A stretch of DNA of 64,000 nt from Thalassoglobus sp. JC818 (GTDB lineage: Bacteria; Planctomycetota; Planctomycetia; Planctomycetales; Planctomycetaceae): assembly GCF_040717535.1 (NCBI RefSeq), contig NZ_JBFEFI010000001.1, positions 124,001 to 188,000 on the forward strand, written 5' to 3'. Below the pieces are notes generated by a model, which was not told the origin of the DNA, ran no database searches, and saw only the letters and a program-made list of their open reading frames with translations. Shown piece by piece: positions 25,863-35,621 of the stretch. Every line of letters begins with the position of its first letter. The first letter of the stretch is position 1. Position numbers and translations under genes: made by a program.

Positions 25863-28358
25863 GTGCACATGCAAGCCAGTGCTCACTCACTGTTGATCGG
25901 CATCTTCGTTATAAGCTCAACCGCTTTTTCTGCACCTCCGAAAGTAGAAAAAGCCCTTCCCGGTGTGGGAAAGCAGGGGAGCCGCTTTGAGCTTCGCCTT
26001 CAAGGTTCTGAACTTGGCATAGTATCGGACGTCCACTTCTACAGAGAAGGGCTCATCTGTCATGAAGTTCACGCTGATCCTGAAAACGAAGGTCAGTTCG
26101 TCGCGACGATTGATGCGACGACCGAGTGCCCGCTTGGAAATCATCCCTATCGACTGAGGAATGATGACGGCTTCTCAGACTTGCGAGTGCTTCGCATTCT
26201 CGCTTCTGGTGTCATCGATGAAGTTGAACCGAACAACGACCCGTCTGCCGCACAGCCAATTCAATCTGGGGTGTCAATTCTAGGGGTAGTCGAATCGGGT
26301 GACGTCGATCACTATCGAATTGCCCTCAAGAAAGGTGAACGATTGGCGGGTGAAGTTGAAGGAATTCGACTCGCGATGAATCTGACCGACACGAGGCTGC
26401 AAGTCACCGGACCGGATGGCTCAGTTGTGACAAGTGCTGATGACACCAACCTTGCCCGACAAGACCCGTACTTCTCAATGCTTGCTCCGACCGATGGTGA
26501 ATACAACATTTCCGTCGACACGTCTGGGTCAGATGGTGACGAAAACACGCGATATGTGCTGCACGTGGGAGACTTTCCTCGTCCAGACTATGTATATCCG
26601 CCCGGCGGACCAGTTAATCAATCGATCGAAGTACAAGTCAAAGGCGACGCAACAGCTAGTTGGAACCAGAACTTAAAGGTCACAACAACAGGGACGCATG
26701 ACTTCTTCCCAGAACTGGACGGAAAACGGCCACCGACGCCGATTCCATTCCGTGTTTCAGCGTTCGGGAACTTTCTTGAAATCGAACCGAATGGAAGGAT
26801 TGACGAGAGTGCAGACGGCCCCGATCTCCCAATCGCCTTCAACGGAGTCATTTCCGAACCTGGTGACGAAGACATTTTCAGTTTTCGCTGTCGTCAAGGG
26901 GACATGGTTGAATTTGCAGCCTACGCAACACGGCTTGGATCTCCGGTCGACACTGTGATTAGCATTCACGGCAAAGATGGCTCACTGATCACATCAAACG
27001 ATGACCGCCACGGATTAGATAGCGGGCTTGTATGGAATTGCCCGCACGACGGAGTCTATTTTCTGAAGGTGATTGACAAGCAAAGGGCAGGGGGTGAACG
27101 CTTCGTCTATCGGGTTGAAGCGGACTATATCGAACCATCGCTGGAAACATTTCTCGCCAAGCGGGCTCGACTCACTCAAGACGGGCAGACGATTTCTGTT
27201 CCTCGAGGGAACCGTTCGGTTGGTTTCTTTGGTGTCCGACGGAATCGATGGTCAGGAAACTCGTCGGTTGAGTTTCCTGAACTTCCAGCCGGCGTCAAAG
27301 CGAACTGCGATGAAATCACCGAAGAAGAATACTTAATGCCTGTCATTTTCACCGCCGGTGACGATGCTTCAGTTGGTGGATCCCTGTTGCCAATCATGGC
27401 TCGCAGTGCTCACAACGGACCAACAATCCTGGGTGGGTATCGTCAGCCTGTCGACCTCGTTGCTGGTTCAGCAGACCGACTCTTTCAAGGTGTCGAGCTA
27501 GATCGGCTTGCACTCGCAGTCACCCAGCCCGTTCCCTTCAAGATCTCGTTTCTCGAGCCGCCGACTGGTCTCGCGCGAGATGGTTCAGTCGAGTTGCTCG
27601 TCCAAGTTGATCGCCACGAAGACTTTCACGACCCGATCGAGGTTTCGATCCCATTTCTTCCGACTTGGGTCGATGGCCCCGAGAAGATCACGATTCCCTC
27701 TCACGAAACCATCGGTCGTTATGAACTTCGCTCTCATGGGCATGTAACAACCGGAAGCTGGCCCATCGTCGCTGAAGGAAAAGCTGGAGAGCCCACAGAG
27801 GAGACAGACCAAACCGCTGCTGCGACTGGTCGTTCATCATACGGTCGACAAAGTTCAGCTTCGGAAAGCCAAGCAGTCGCGACCCAAATCTTATCGTTCA
27901 ACGTGATCGAATCTCCCATCTCGGCTGAACTTGGGCAACTCTTTGCAACTCCCGGAACGTCAGTCAGCTTGACGATCCCACTCGCCGTCACTGGAAAGAT
28001 CCCCGCTTCGTGCATTGCGACGCTCGCAGGTTTGCCATCTCGAGTCTCTGCTGAACCCGTTCAGTTAGCGAGCGATGCCGACGAAGTCACGTTTGAAGTC
28101 GACTTCGCAGAAAACGCTCCGCTGGGAGTCTTCGAGGGATTGCATTGCGAGATCTCCGGTTCATGGGATGACCATCAAGTCGTCTACAGAATTGGTCGTG
28201 GCGGCAGCGTCAAGATTGTCAGCCGTGACGATTTTCAGATGGACGAATCGGGGCGCCCTCTCACACCGCTTGAAATTCTGAGAACGATTCAGACCACTCC
28301 CGATAAGCGTCTGGAAGCAAACTCCGATGATCCCTCTGAATCGACAATCACAGACTAA
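25863..28358 (+). CDS. PPC-domain exported protein
   Basis: About 830 residues, exported through a signal peptide that ends near ISSTAFSA. The ORF opens at an ATG (25857) lying directly against the AGGGGG ribosome site, so translation probably begins at the GTG (25863) or ATG (25869) just downstream. Two PPC (bacterial pre-peptidase C-terminal) beta-sandwich units are visible: EVEPNNDPSAAQPIQSGVSILGVVESGDVDHYRIALKKGERLAGEV and a second EIEPNGRIDESADGPDLPIAFNGVISEPGDEDIFSFRCRQGDMVEFAAYA. The remainder is Ig-like beta sequence with a Ser/Gln-rich linker near residue 650. No protease domain is present, so the name only describes the modules. In planctomycetes such proteins regularly accompany DUF1501 and DUF1549/1553 genes, as here. 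Confidence 0.8.
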   Translation: MHMQASAHSLLIGIFVISSTAFSAPPKVEKALPGVGKQGSRFELRLQGSELGIVSDVHFYREGLICHEVHADPENEGQFVATIDATTECPLGNHPYRLRNDDGFSDLRVLRILASGVIDEVEPNNDPSAAQPIQSGVSILGVVESGDVDHYRIALKKGERLAGEVEGIRLAMNLTDTRLQVTGPDGSVVTSADDTNLARQDPYFSMLAPTDGEYNISVDTSGSDGDENTRYVLHVGDFPRPDYVYPPGGPVNQSIEVQVKGDATASWNQNLKVTTTGTHDFFPELDGKRPPTPIPFRVSAFGNFLEIEPNGRIDESADGPDLPIAFNGVISEPGDEDIFSFRCRQGDMVEFAAYATRLGSPVDTVISIHGKDGSLITSNDDRHGLDSGLVWNCPHDGVYFLKVIDKQRAGGERFVYRVEADYIEPSLETFLAKRARLTQDGQTISVPRGNRSVGFFGVRRNRWSGNSSVEFPELPAGVKANCDEITEEEYLMPVIFTAGDDASVGGSLLPIMARSAHNGPTILGGYRQPVDLVAGSADRLFQGVELDRLALAVTQPVPFKISFLEPPTGLARDGSVELLVQVDRHEDFHDPIEVSIPFLPTWVDGPEKITIPSHETIGRYELRSHGHVTTGSWPIVAEGKAGEPTEETDQTAAATGRSSYGRQSSASESQAVATQILSFNVIESPISAELGQLFATPGTSVSLTIPLAVTGKIPASCIATLAGLPSRVSAEPVQLASDADEVTFEVDFAENAPLGVFEGLHCEISGSWDDHQVVYRIGRGGSVKIVSRDDFQMDESGRPLTPLEILRTIQTTPDKRLEANSDDPSESTITD

Positions 28359-28398
28359 ATCGACATAAATCCCCTGAATTTTGAAGGGACTATATTTT

Positions 28399-30837
28399 AT
28401 GAAGTCGTCACGACTACTGGTGGCTGTTGCACTGGTCTTCCAGTTCATTCTTCCGCATTGCGTTCTTGCGTTCGAAAACAGTTCGCAGCCGAGATTGTCT
28501 GTCTACCCACCGACAGTGAAACTCACTTCCAAGCGGGCCTCTCAGTCGATGGTCATCGTCAAGACCTATCCTGATGGGCATACCGAAGATGTTTCACTGA
28601 GCGCATCGATTGCTCCTAAGCAGTCTGGAATCATCATCCTCCGCGATGGCTTCGTCACTCCCGTTGCCAACGGAGAAACAGAGTTACTCGTTTCACACGA
28701 CGGGTTGGATGCGAGTGTTCAAGTTGAAGTCACAAACGCAGACGTTTCTCCAGCCTTAACGTTTCGCAACGATGTCTTACCAGTACTGACGCGTTCCGGC
28801 TGCAATGCTGGGAAATGCCATGGGCAGGCATCAGGCAAAGACGGTTTTCAGCTCAGCCTGTACGGCTACGACCCTGATGGCGACTATCAACGCATCACTC
28901 GTGAATTTGCAGGGCGCCGCATCAATCTTGCTTCCCCCAAAGATTGTTTGCTAGTCAACAAAGCGATTGGAATGGTTCCACATACGGGCGGCCAGCTCTT
29001 CGATGAGGAAAGTCGCGAGTACCGCATCCTCGTCGAATGGCTTCAGTCCGGAGCAAAACCCGATCCTGCAGAAACACCAGTCCCGGTCGGAATCGAAGTC
29101 TTCCCGGAACAAGCTATCTTCAACGAAACAAACTCAGACCAACTCTTAACGGTCACAGCTCACTTCAGCGACGGAAGTACACGTGACGTCACTGACATGA
29201 CGGTCTTCCTGAGCAACAACGAACGATCAGCAGTTGTCACGGACCGAGGACTCGTCACGAGCACTGGACCGGGAACCGCTTTCATTCTCGCTCGCTATGA
29301 TGCTTTCACTTCTGGGACCAGCCTCATTGTTCGTCCGGAACTGGATTATCAAGCTCCAGAATTTGCTGCGAACAATTACATTGACGAACTGGTTCTTGCT
29401 CACTGGAAAAATTTACACCTCACGCCTTCAAAGATCGCCAGCGATGAAGTCTTTATCCGACGAGTCTACATCGACCTGTTAGGATTACTTCCGACTTCTG
29501 AGGAACTTCACAGCTTCCTGGAAGACCAAAGCCCCGACAAACGTGAACGACTGGTTGATGAACTACTTGAGCGGCCGGAGTTCCTCGACATCTGGGTCAT
29601 GAAGTGGGCGGAAGTTCTTCAGGTTCGCACAGCTAACGGTCTCAGCCAAAAAGGACTGCAGATTTACGATCAGTGGCTCCGCGAACGAATTCAATCCGGT
29701 GCCACAATCGCCGATGTCCTGGCCGATGTCTTGCCTGCCAGCGGAGGGACTTTTACGACTCCCCAAGCCAATTATTTCCAGACAGAAACTTCACCGCTGC
29801 TGTTGGCTGAGAACGTCGCTCAAGCGTTCCTCGGAATGCGAATCCAATGTGCTCAATGCCACAACCATCCATTTGATCGCTGGACAATGGATGATTACTA
29901 CGGATTCGCTGCGTTCTTCAGTCAGGTCGGCTATAAGAATGCTTCTGACCCTCGCGAACTGACAATTTTCAACACTGGCGAAGGGGAGATGCTTCATCCC
30001 GTGAATAGCCAACCCGTCGATCCGATGTTCTTAGGAGGGGACGTTGCCGACTTAACCGCGGACGATGATTACCGGCAGGCTCTGACCTCATGGCTCACGG
30101 ATTATGACAATAATGCATTTTCGCGACACATCTCGAACCTCGTCTGGGCTCACTTCTTCGGACTTGGAATCATCGAGCCCTATGACGACGTCCGTGTCAG
30201 CAACCCTCCGTCTAATCCGGAATTGCTACAGGAACTCGGAAAGCGGATGGCTGCCTATGAATTCGACATCAAGCCGCTCGTTCGCGACATCTGCATCTCA
30301 CGCGTCTATCAGCTCTCATCAAGCGAAACCGACGAAAACTCCTGGGACGACAGGCACTTCTCACACAGCCGAATCCGGCGAATCCGAGCGGAGGTCTTGC
30401 TTGATTGCATTAATCAGGTCAACGGCACAACAGAAGAATTCCCCAACCTGCCTCCCGGAAGTCGCGCAGTCCATGTCGCCGACGGTCAAAGTTTCAATTA
30501 CTTCCTGACGACATTCGGACGAGCTGATCGAGATACTCCCTGCAGCTGCGAAGTCTCGACATCTCCAACCCTTTCCCAGGCACTACATCTTCTCAATGGG
30601 GAAGTGACGACCGGAAAAATCGAAGAGGGTCAAATCGTCTCCGAACTCATTCAGGAACATAATGATGCCATGGCTGTGGTCGCCGAACTCTATGAGAGAT
30701 GCTTATCTCGCCGCCCGACAGAAAGCGAAAGAACAGCTATTGCTGTCAAGCTTAGCACCAGCCAAGACATCGCTGGAGATCTTGAAGACCTGTTGTGGGC
30801 TCTGTTTAACTCGAACGAGTTTATCTTCAACCACTAA
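28399..30837 (+). CDS. DUF1549/DUF1553 protein with Ig-like and cytochrome-like domains
   Basis: About 812 residues from the ATG at 28399 (GAAGGGA ribosome site; an in-frame TTG at 28381 is less likely). A signal peptide leads into a BIG2-like Ig domain (PRLSVYPPTVKLTSKRASQSMVI), then the planctomycete module LTRSGCNAGKCHG (Cys135, Cys140, His141, a C-X4-CH spacing instead of CXXCH). A second BIG2-like domain follows (GIEVFPEQAIFNETNSDQLLTVTAHFSDGSTRDVTD), then DUF1549 (VFIRRVYIDLLGLLPTSEELHSFL, closing IQCAQCHNHPFDRWTMDDYYGFAAFF) and DUF1553 (FSRHISNLVWAHFFGLGIIEPYDDVRVSNPPSNPELL, ending LLWALFNSNEFIFNH). Probably periplasmic or surface-attached. Fourth in the operon. Confidence 0.92.
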   Translation: MKSSRLLVAVALVFQFILPHCVLAFENSSQPRLSVYPPTVKLTSKRASQSMVIVKTYPDGHTEDVSLSASIAPKQSGIIILRDGFVTPVANGETELLVSHDGLDASVQVEVTNADVSPALTFRNDVLPVLTRSGCNAGKCHGQASGKDGFQLSLYGYDPDGDYQRITREFAGRRINLASPKDCLLVNKAIGMVPHTGGQLFDEESREYRILVEWLQSGAKPDPAETPVPVGIEVFPEQAIFNETNSDQLLTVTAHFSDGSTRDVTDMTVFLSNNERSAVVTDRGLVTSTGPGTAFILARYDAFTSGTSLIVRPELDYQAPEFAANNYIDELVLAHWKNLHLTPSKIASDEVFIRRVYIDLLGLLPTSEELHSFLEDQSPDKRERLVDELLERPEFLDIWVMKWAEVLQVRTANGLSQKGLQIYDQWLRERIQSGATIADVLADVLPASGGTFTTPQANYFQTETSPLLLAENVAQAFLGMRIQCAQCHNHPFDRWTMDDYYGFAAFFSQVGYKNASDPRELTIFNTGEGEMLHPVNSQPVDPMFLGGDVADLTADDDYRQALTSWLTDYDNNAFSRHISNLVWAHFFGLGIIEPYDDVRVSNPPSNPELLQELGKRMAAYEFDIKPLVRDICISRVYQLSSSETDENSWDDRHFSHSRIRRIRAEVLLDCINQVNGTTEEFPNLPPGSRAVHVADGQSFNYFLTTFGRADRDTPCSCEVSTSPTLSQALHLLNGEVTTGKIEEGQIVSELIQEHNDAMAVVAELYERCLSRRPTESERTAIAVKLSTSQDIAGDLEDLLWALFNSNEFIFNH

Positions 30838-30932
30838 TAAATATCACCGTTCTTTTTCTTTCGAGTTTTATCCACCGCGAGTCAAGAATAGGTCTGGCCA
30901 ACAATCCAGACAGATCACATCAGGAGTTTGAA

Positions 30933-32492
30933 GTGAGTAAAGGTCGCTTGTCTGTCTTGACTGTCTGTTGGTTATTGAGCCAAGCAACAGCATCATTCGC
31001 TCAGTCATCGGAAGATGTTGTCACTTACGACCAGCTTCGGCCAGTGATTCGAAAGCGATGCGCCTCGTGTCACTCTCGCAATCAGCCCAGAGCCGGTCTT
31101 GATCTTTCAACCCTCTCTGGCCTTCAGGCGGGCTCGGACTCCGGTCCTGTGGTAGTTGCAGGAGAACCAGAAAACAGCCTCCTGTACACCGTTGTCGCTC
31201 ATCTGGAAGAACCGGCGATGCCTCCGGGCAAACCGAAAATTCCATCCGGAGAGATCAAGCTGTTGCACGACTGGATCGCAGGAGGACTGATTTCCAAACC
31301 AGGTGGAGAACCGACTCTGGCCACTTCCAAAGGCAGTCAGTCTGGGGACCTTTCGGCAGTCACTCCACTCACGCAACTGACCGCGATCACAGCAATGGCC
31401 ATCGATCCTCAGGGAGAAAAAATTGCGGTATCAGGCTTGAAGCAGATCGTCATTCTGGACGCTGTGTCACACGAAACACGGAAGGCTTTCACGTTTCCGG
31501 AAGGTGAAGTCTTCTCGCTTCGATACTCAAGCGACGGCGAGTGGCTGATTGCAGGTGGTGGACTCGGCGGCGATTCCGGAAAGGTCGTCGTGTTCAACGT
31601 ATCGAACGGTCAGCGACTCATCGAAACACCAGAGGAATATGAATCCGTCCTCAGTGCTGACGCAACTCCCGATCGGAAATTTCTCGCGTGGGGTGGGCCG
31701 TGGAAATCCATCCGAGTTTTCGACGTTGAGCAACAGAGAGTGATTTCAACACTCAGCGGACAAACCGACTGGGTATTGTCTGTCAGTTTCAGTTCGGATG
31801 GCCTCCTTGTCGCGGGAAGCGACCGATTTGGTGGGATTCGAATCTGGAGCACGCACGAAGGAAAAGAATTCCTGAACTTGCGTGGGCACACTGGTGCGGT
31901 CCCCGAGCTCGTCTGGTCGCCCACTTCGGATCACTTGCTTTCCATAGGAGAAGACGGAACCGCCCGCATCTGGAACCTTCACACCGGTGAACAACAAGCT
32001 GTCTGGGACTTCGGAAAAGGTGCACTTCGGGCAGCGGCGTGGCATCCGTCAGGTCTGATTGCACTGGGAAGCCGAGAAAATGAAGTTGTCATTATCACTC
32101 CAGAAGGTGAAGTGATTGACGAATTCGAAACGGCTGACGAAGTCACCAAACTCGTCTTCAATCCCGCAGGATCGGAGCTGTTAGTGGCTGACGCGAGTGG
32201 TCGCATACATCCATTCGATACGAAGTATGGAACTCACGGAGAACCATTTAATCTGCCTGTGGCACAAGCAATGGCCCGCATCGAAGTCCCGTGGCCCCTG
32301 AGAACCCGGGCGAGCCGCGACGAGTCCATTCTTCCACAAGAAGAAGCATCACCCGCCAGTTCGGAGGATGCCCTCCTGCAAGCTGTCCTCGAAGCTGAGG
32401 AAGCTGTCCGCGTAACCGAGGAATCCCTCGCCAAATTGCGAGAAGCAGCAGCGAGTCTTCGAGAAACCCTCGAAGAACGAAACGCAGAATGA
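30933..32492 (+). CDS. WD40-repeat protein with planctomycete cytochrome c domain
   Basis: A 519-residue exported protein starting at a GTG with AGGAG 6 bases upstream. After the signal peptide is a cytochrome-c-like module (heme site CASCH, Cys43-Cys46-His47; closing EPAMPPGKPKIPSGEIKLLHDWIAGG). Seven or so WD40-like beta-propeller blades follow (PLTQLTAITAMAIDPQGEKIAVSG, GQTDWVLSVSFSSDGLLVAGSDRFGGIRIWS, GHTGAVPELVWSPTSDHLLSIGEDGTARIWN), and the last 60 residues form a coiled coil rich in Glu and Ala. It may be a redox or scaffold protein working with the DUF1549/1553 protein encoded just before it. Confidence 0.9.
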   Translation: MSKGRLSVLTVCWLLSQATASFAQSSEDVVTYDQLRPVIRKRCASCHSRNQPRAGLDLSTLSGLQAGSDSGPVVVAGEPENSLLYTVVAHLEEPAMPPGKPKIPSGEIKLLHDWIAGGLISKPGGEPTLATSKGSQSGDLSAVTPLTQLTAITAMAIDPQGEKIAVSGLKQIVILDAVSHETRKAFTFPEGEVFSLRYSSDGEWLIAGGGLGGDSGKVVVFNVSNGQRLIETPEEYESVLSADATPDRKFLAWGGPWKSIRVFDVEQQRVISTLSGQTDWVLSVSFSSDGLLVAGSDRFGGIRIWSTHEGKEFLNLRGHTGAVPELVWSPTSDHLLSIGEDGTARIWNLHTGEQQAVWDFGKGALRAAAWHPSGLIALGSRENEVVIITPEGEVIDEFETADEVTKLVFNPAGSELLVADASGRIHPFDTKYGTHGEPFNLPVAQAMARIEVPWPLRTRASRDESILPQEEASPASSEDALLQAVLEAEEAVRVTEESLAKLREAAASLRETLEERNAE

Positions 32493-32951
32493 TGCCAGCA
32501 TTTTGTGACTCTCCACAGAACTGATCAACTTCAAATCACGCAAAAAACTCGACAAATAATCGCCGACGTAGTTCTTCCTCAGCGGGAGCAATTGCGTCGG
32601 CTTCTCTTTTTATTCGGCATGAGCTCCACGCGCACTTCTCCGCATTCTGCAATCGATCGCATCTCGATGCTCGCATCCAAGCGAGCGATCGAATACCATA
32701 TCAAGCAACTTTGATCCCTCCCTTGGTTCGAACAATCTTCGAAATTCTAGAGCAACAAACGGCGAACATCCTTCTTTCCCTCACCCTACCACGCCCACCA
32801 AAAGCTTCAAAAATCGACTTAACGTCGCAAATTTAATTGCAACGAAGAGATGTCGTCACTGGATCATTGAGCCTCACCGTAACAACAAGTGAGATCAAGC
32901 TCTCCCACCAACCCATTGACCATTGTGGTCTTAAATAAGAAAGTGGCGTTG
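32493..32951. other. Intergenic region
   Basis: A 459-base gap between same-strand genes. It contains the probable terminator at 32562-32613. Past that I see nothing recognisable except AT-rich sequence where a promoter of the following gene should lie. Confidence 0.4.
32562..32613 (+). terminator. Probable rho-independent terminator of the five-gene operon
   Basis: GCCGACG (32562-32568) pairs with CGTCGGC (32595-32601), directly followed by the U-rich run TTCTCTTTTTATT. It stands 70 bases after the WD40-cytochrome stop. The 26-base loop is longer than usual, which lowers confidence. Confidence 0.5.
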
Positions 32952-34496
32952 ATGCGTACGACTCCCAACTCGAATCACTCTCTCATATCGCACGTGACGT
33001 TCTTCTGCATCACACTTGCAGCAGCAACTGCCCCAGCGAACGACTCTCTCTTGATTAGCGGTTCCGCAGACTGGGAGTCCAAACTTGAAATCCGACAGGG
33101 ATTAGATGTCGCGGATGGCGTGATCTTTCCATCGGGCAAAGCAGGGGAGTTCCGGACCAAGGTTCTCTCCACCGACACAAAGAAGAAGCCATCCTCCGTG
33201 ACTCTGACTCAATCGCCTGTGTGGCAGAACTGGAATCCAATCGAAAATCTTGGACCAGTCAATCTGGGTGACGCACCAGTCTTCCTACGAGTCGGGCCGC
33301 AAAACTATTGGATCTTTGGTCGCTACAAAACGAATCAGCCAAAGAATTCAGGGAATGGTCAAGCCGGACCATCGACAGAATTCACTCCCGAGCCAGCTAC
33401 ACTCGACGGTTTCAATATCCCTTTACAAACCACTCCATTCCCCAATCAATTCGATGCACCTGGTGGACTCATGCCTCGACTGGGTGGATACCATGCATGG
33501 CAAAGCCGAGACATGGTCAACTGGGTTCATCATGGTTCCATCACAGAGCGTTTTTCGGCCTGGATGACCACTGCTGAATACGCGGATGGGAAAGCCTACT
33601 TCTACTATGACTTTCCAAATGACCAGGACCCGCATGTTTACGTCGACAGCAATCTCTTCGACGGGCTTCCTGGAGATCACAAGGGGTTGGCCTATGACGA
33701 TCCGACTCACGGATCAGACTGTGGAATTATTCGCGACCTCGATGGGAAGTTTCATCTGATTGTCGAAGATTGGAGCCCAATCAACGCACGCACTCATGCT
33801 TGGGACTCTCCACTCGCTGCGCATGCAGTCAGTGAGGACGGAGTCAACGATTTCCAAACACTTCCTCCGCCCGTGGATGAACGCACACATCCCTCTGGAA
33901 AGATCGGGACATATACTCATCCCCACTGGGTTAAAGAGCATCCTGAAAAGTTTAAAATAGACGTGGCTGAATATGAAATTCATGAACCAGAACAGAATGC
34001 TTACGGCGACTGGGCAGCGATCTGTATCGGCGGACAATACTACCTCTTCTGTGATTACGACCCTGTCGACACGAAACAGATGAGCGCCGGCTGGTTCACC
34101 TCCCCATCGCTCGATCAACAGTTCACTTTCTGTGATCACGTTGGGAATGGTCACCCCGATCCCGACATCATGTTCGCTGAGGGCCAGTTCTATCTCGTCA
34201 CTCAACAAGATTCAGACTTTGTCAGCCCGGGCCCTTGGGTCGAAACAGTAGAAGCGAGAGCCGGTGTCGACACGAATAACGATGGGTCAATCGATCAGTG
34301 GTCGGATTGGCGGGACGTCAAAGAGACATACGACTACGTTGACGGATTCTCAAAGCAAGTCAGCAAGACACCTGCAAGGCTGGATGTTTCCGATCTTCCT
34401 GAAGGATACGGCTTTCAAGTGGAGGTTAGGCTGACCGATTCAACCGAGAACAAATCAAAACCAATGATTCAAAGCCTCGAATTATCTTTCGAATGA
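32952..34496 (+). CDS. Exported beta-propeller protein, GH43-like
   Basis: About 514 residues from the ATG at 32952 (MRTTPNSNHS), which gives a signal peptide ending near LAAATAPA. The longer frame from 32889 lacks a good ribosome site. The body looks like a five-bladed beta-propeller of the GH43/GH32 kind, with repeated aromatic blades: LGGYHAWQSRDMVNWVHHGSI, AYFYYDFPNDQDPHVYVD, GIIRDLDGKFHLIVEDWSP, YGDWAAICIGGQYYLFCDYDPV and HPDPDIMFAEGQFYLVTQQDSDFV. A short Ca-binding-like DTNNDGSIDQW loop lies near the end. Acidic catalytic residues cannot be assigned with confidence, so glycoside hydrolase activity is possible but not shown. The gene is isolated, with its own promoter. Confidence 0.6.
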   Translation: MRTTPNSNHSLISHVTFFCITLAAATAPANDSLLISGSADWESKLEIRQGLDVADGVIFPSGKAGEFRTKVLSTDTKKKPSSVTLTQSPVWQNWNPIENLGPVNLGDAPVFLRVGPQNYWIFGRYKTNQPKNSGNGQAGPSTEFTPEPATLDGFNIPLQTTPFPNQFDAPGGLMPRLGGYHAWQSRDMVNWVHHGSITERFSAWMTTAEYADGKAYFYYDFPNDQDPHVYVDSNLFDGLPGDHKGLAYDDPTHGSDCGIIRDLDGKFHLIVEDWSPINARTHAWDSPLAAHAVSEDGVNDFQTLPPPVDERTHPSGKIGTYTHPHWVKEHPEKFKIDVAEYEIHEPEQNAYGDWAAICIGGQYYLFCDYDPVDTKQMSAGWFTSPSLDQQFTFCDHVGNGHPDPDIMFAEGQFYLVTQQDSDFVSPGPWVETVEARAGVDTNNDGSIDQWSDWRDVKETYDYVDGFSKQVSKTPARLDVSDLPEGYGFQVEVRLTDSTENKSKPMIQSLELSFE

Positions 34497-34793
34497 GCTG
34501 TAGACTTCGCGCATTCTTCAAGAGCGTTTGAATTCACGGAGGATGACTCGCGCACTTAATCACAGTGCTTATCGGAGAATATGGCACAGCAGTTGCGAAA
34601 CCTCATCAATGAACGAGACACCTTGCAATAGAGACGGGATCTTCACGTACATCAACTCGATGAAGAATTCCGTCTCATAAAGTCGGACTCGTTTTTCGAA
34701 CACCGTTCACCACGATCGCCCCCTTTTGGAACGAACGTTCGATCGAGGTGCTCGGTAATCATTGTCTCATGTCCGAAACCATATGGAGGATTG

Positions 34794-35291
34794 GTGTCTG
34801 ATTTCAGTGAGATCGTTGTTGCTTCACTTCTGGGTGCGATCATCGGCCTTGAACGTGAACTCTCAGGCAAACCGGCAGGGCTGCGCACTCACATGTTCGT
34901 CGCTGCCGGTTCGGCGCTGCTCGTCGTTCTCACCCCGAGTACTCTCGATCAGCTCGGCGATTCCGTTTCCGGCGAGTTAACGCCCGACCCAATACGCGTG
35001 ATTCAGGCAATCATTGTCGGAATCAGCTTCCTCGGTGCAGGGACGATTGTGCATAACCGTGAGGAAGAGGTCGAAGGTCTCACGACCGCCGCTTCGATCT
35101 ATCTGACGACAGGTATCGGCATCGCCGTTTCCGTTGGAAGGGTGTGGCTGGCCATTCAAGTAACGGTGCTCGCCATCATATTTCTGACGGTTCTGAGTCG
35201 GGTTGAGTATCGGTGGATCAAGAAGCCTACATCAAGCGAATCTGAAGCTGAGGAGCGGCAGTCATCAGCTAAAAACTTAGAAAACAAGTGA
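34794..35291 (+). CDS. MgtC/SapB-family membrane protein
   Basis: About 165 residues from the GTG at 34794 (GGAGG just upstream; a TTG one codon earlier overlaps the ribosome site). It is a four-span MgtC/SapB protein with the family motifs IIGLERELSGKPAGLRTHMFVAAGSALLVVL, then VGISFLGAGTIVHNREEEVEGLTTAASIYLTTGIGIAVSVG, and a final span LAIQVTVLAIIFLTVLSRVE. MgtC proteins interact with the F-type ATP synthase or with transporters during magnesium starvation or acid stress. The C-terminal ACT-like regulatory domain of full MgtC is missing; this is the short SapB-like form. It precedes a stress-like group of small proteins, with a gap of 330 bases. Confidence 0.9.
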   Translation: MSDFSEIVVASLLGAIIGLERELSGKPAGLRTHMFVAAGSALLVVLTPSTLDQLGDSVSGELTPDPIRVIQAIIVGISFLGAGTIVHNREEEVEGLTTAASIYLTTGIGIAVSVGRVWLAIQVTVLAIIFLTVLSRVEYRWIKKPTSSESEAEERQSSAKNLENK

Positions 35292-35621
35292 CATGACTCC
35301 GACTCGCCACGTCGGAAACCGATTTCACGCCAATTCTGGGCACCTACCGAATTACCTCTCCGGGGCGACGTTCCGACCGCTTAGGAACGCTTATTGCGAT
35401 TCCATCTGAACAACAGCAAATCAACTGTTTTCCGCTTTTGAAGCGATCGTCGTCCACTCTTTCCATCGTGTCGAAAGACAATCGATCAAACTGACTGGGC
35501 GGCTAAGCACCAAACCGACCGATCAGCCACCAGTTTCGGCTGGAGCGAAGATCCCGATTTGGAGCGGAAGGCAGAAGCGAATCGATCAATGCGGTTCTCG
35601 ATCTCCAGAAGGAATTCGGCC
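35292..35621. other. Intergenic region with possible ECF promoter
   Basis: A 330-base gap. At 35384-35409 GGAAC and TCTGA are spaced by 16 bases, and CGTTCC/GGAACG (35369-35389) forms a 6-bp stem. Nothing else was recognised. Confidence 0.35.
35384..35409 (+). promoter_or_regulatory. Possible ECF-sigma promoter
   Basis: GGAAC, then 16 bases, then TCTGA resembles an extracytoplasmic-function sigma promoter of the sigma-E type, where the spacing is nearer 18. It lies about 210 bases ahead of the small-protein group, whose content (dodecin, glycine-zipper and coiled-coil lipoprotein genes) is stress-like. This is one weak match in one place. Confidence 0.2.

Noticed and set aside
25863-28358. 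Subtilisin-like protease
   Set aside because: PPC domains often accompany proteases, but no catalytic protease domain is present.
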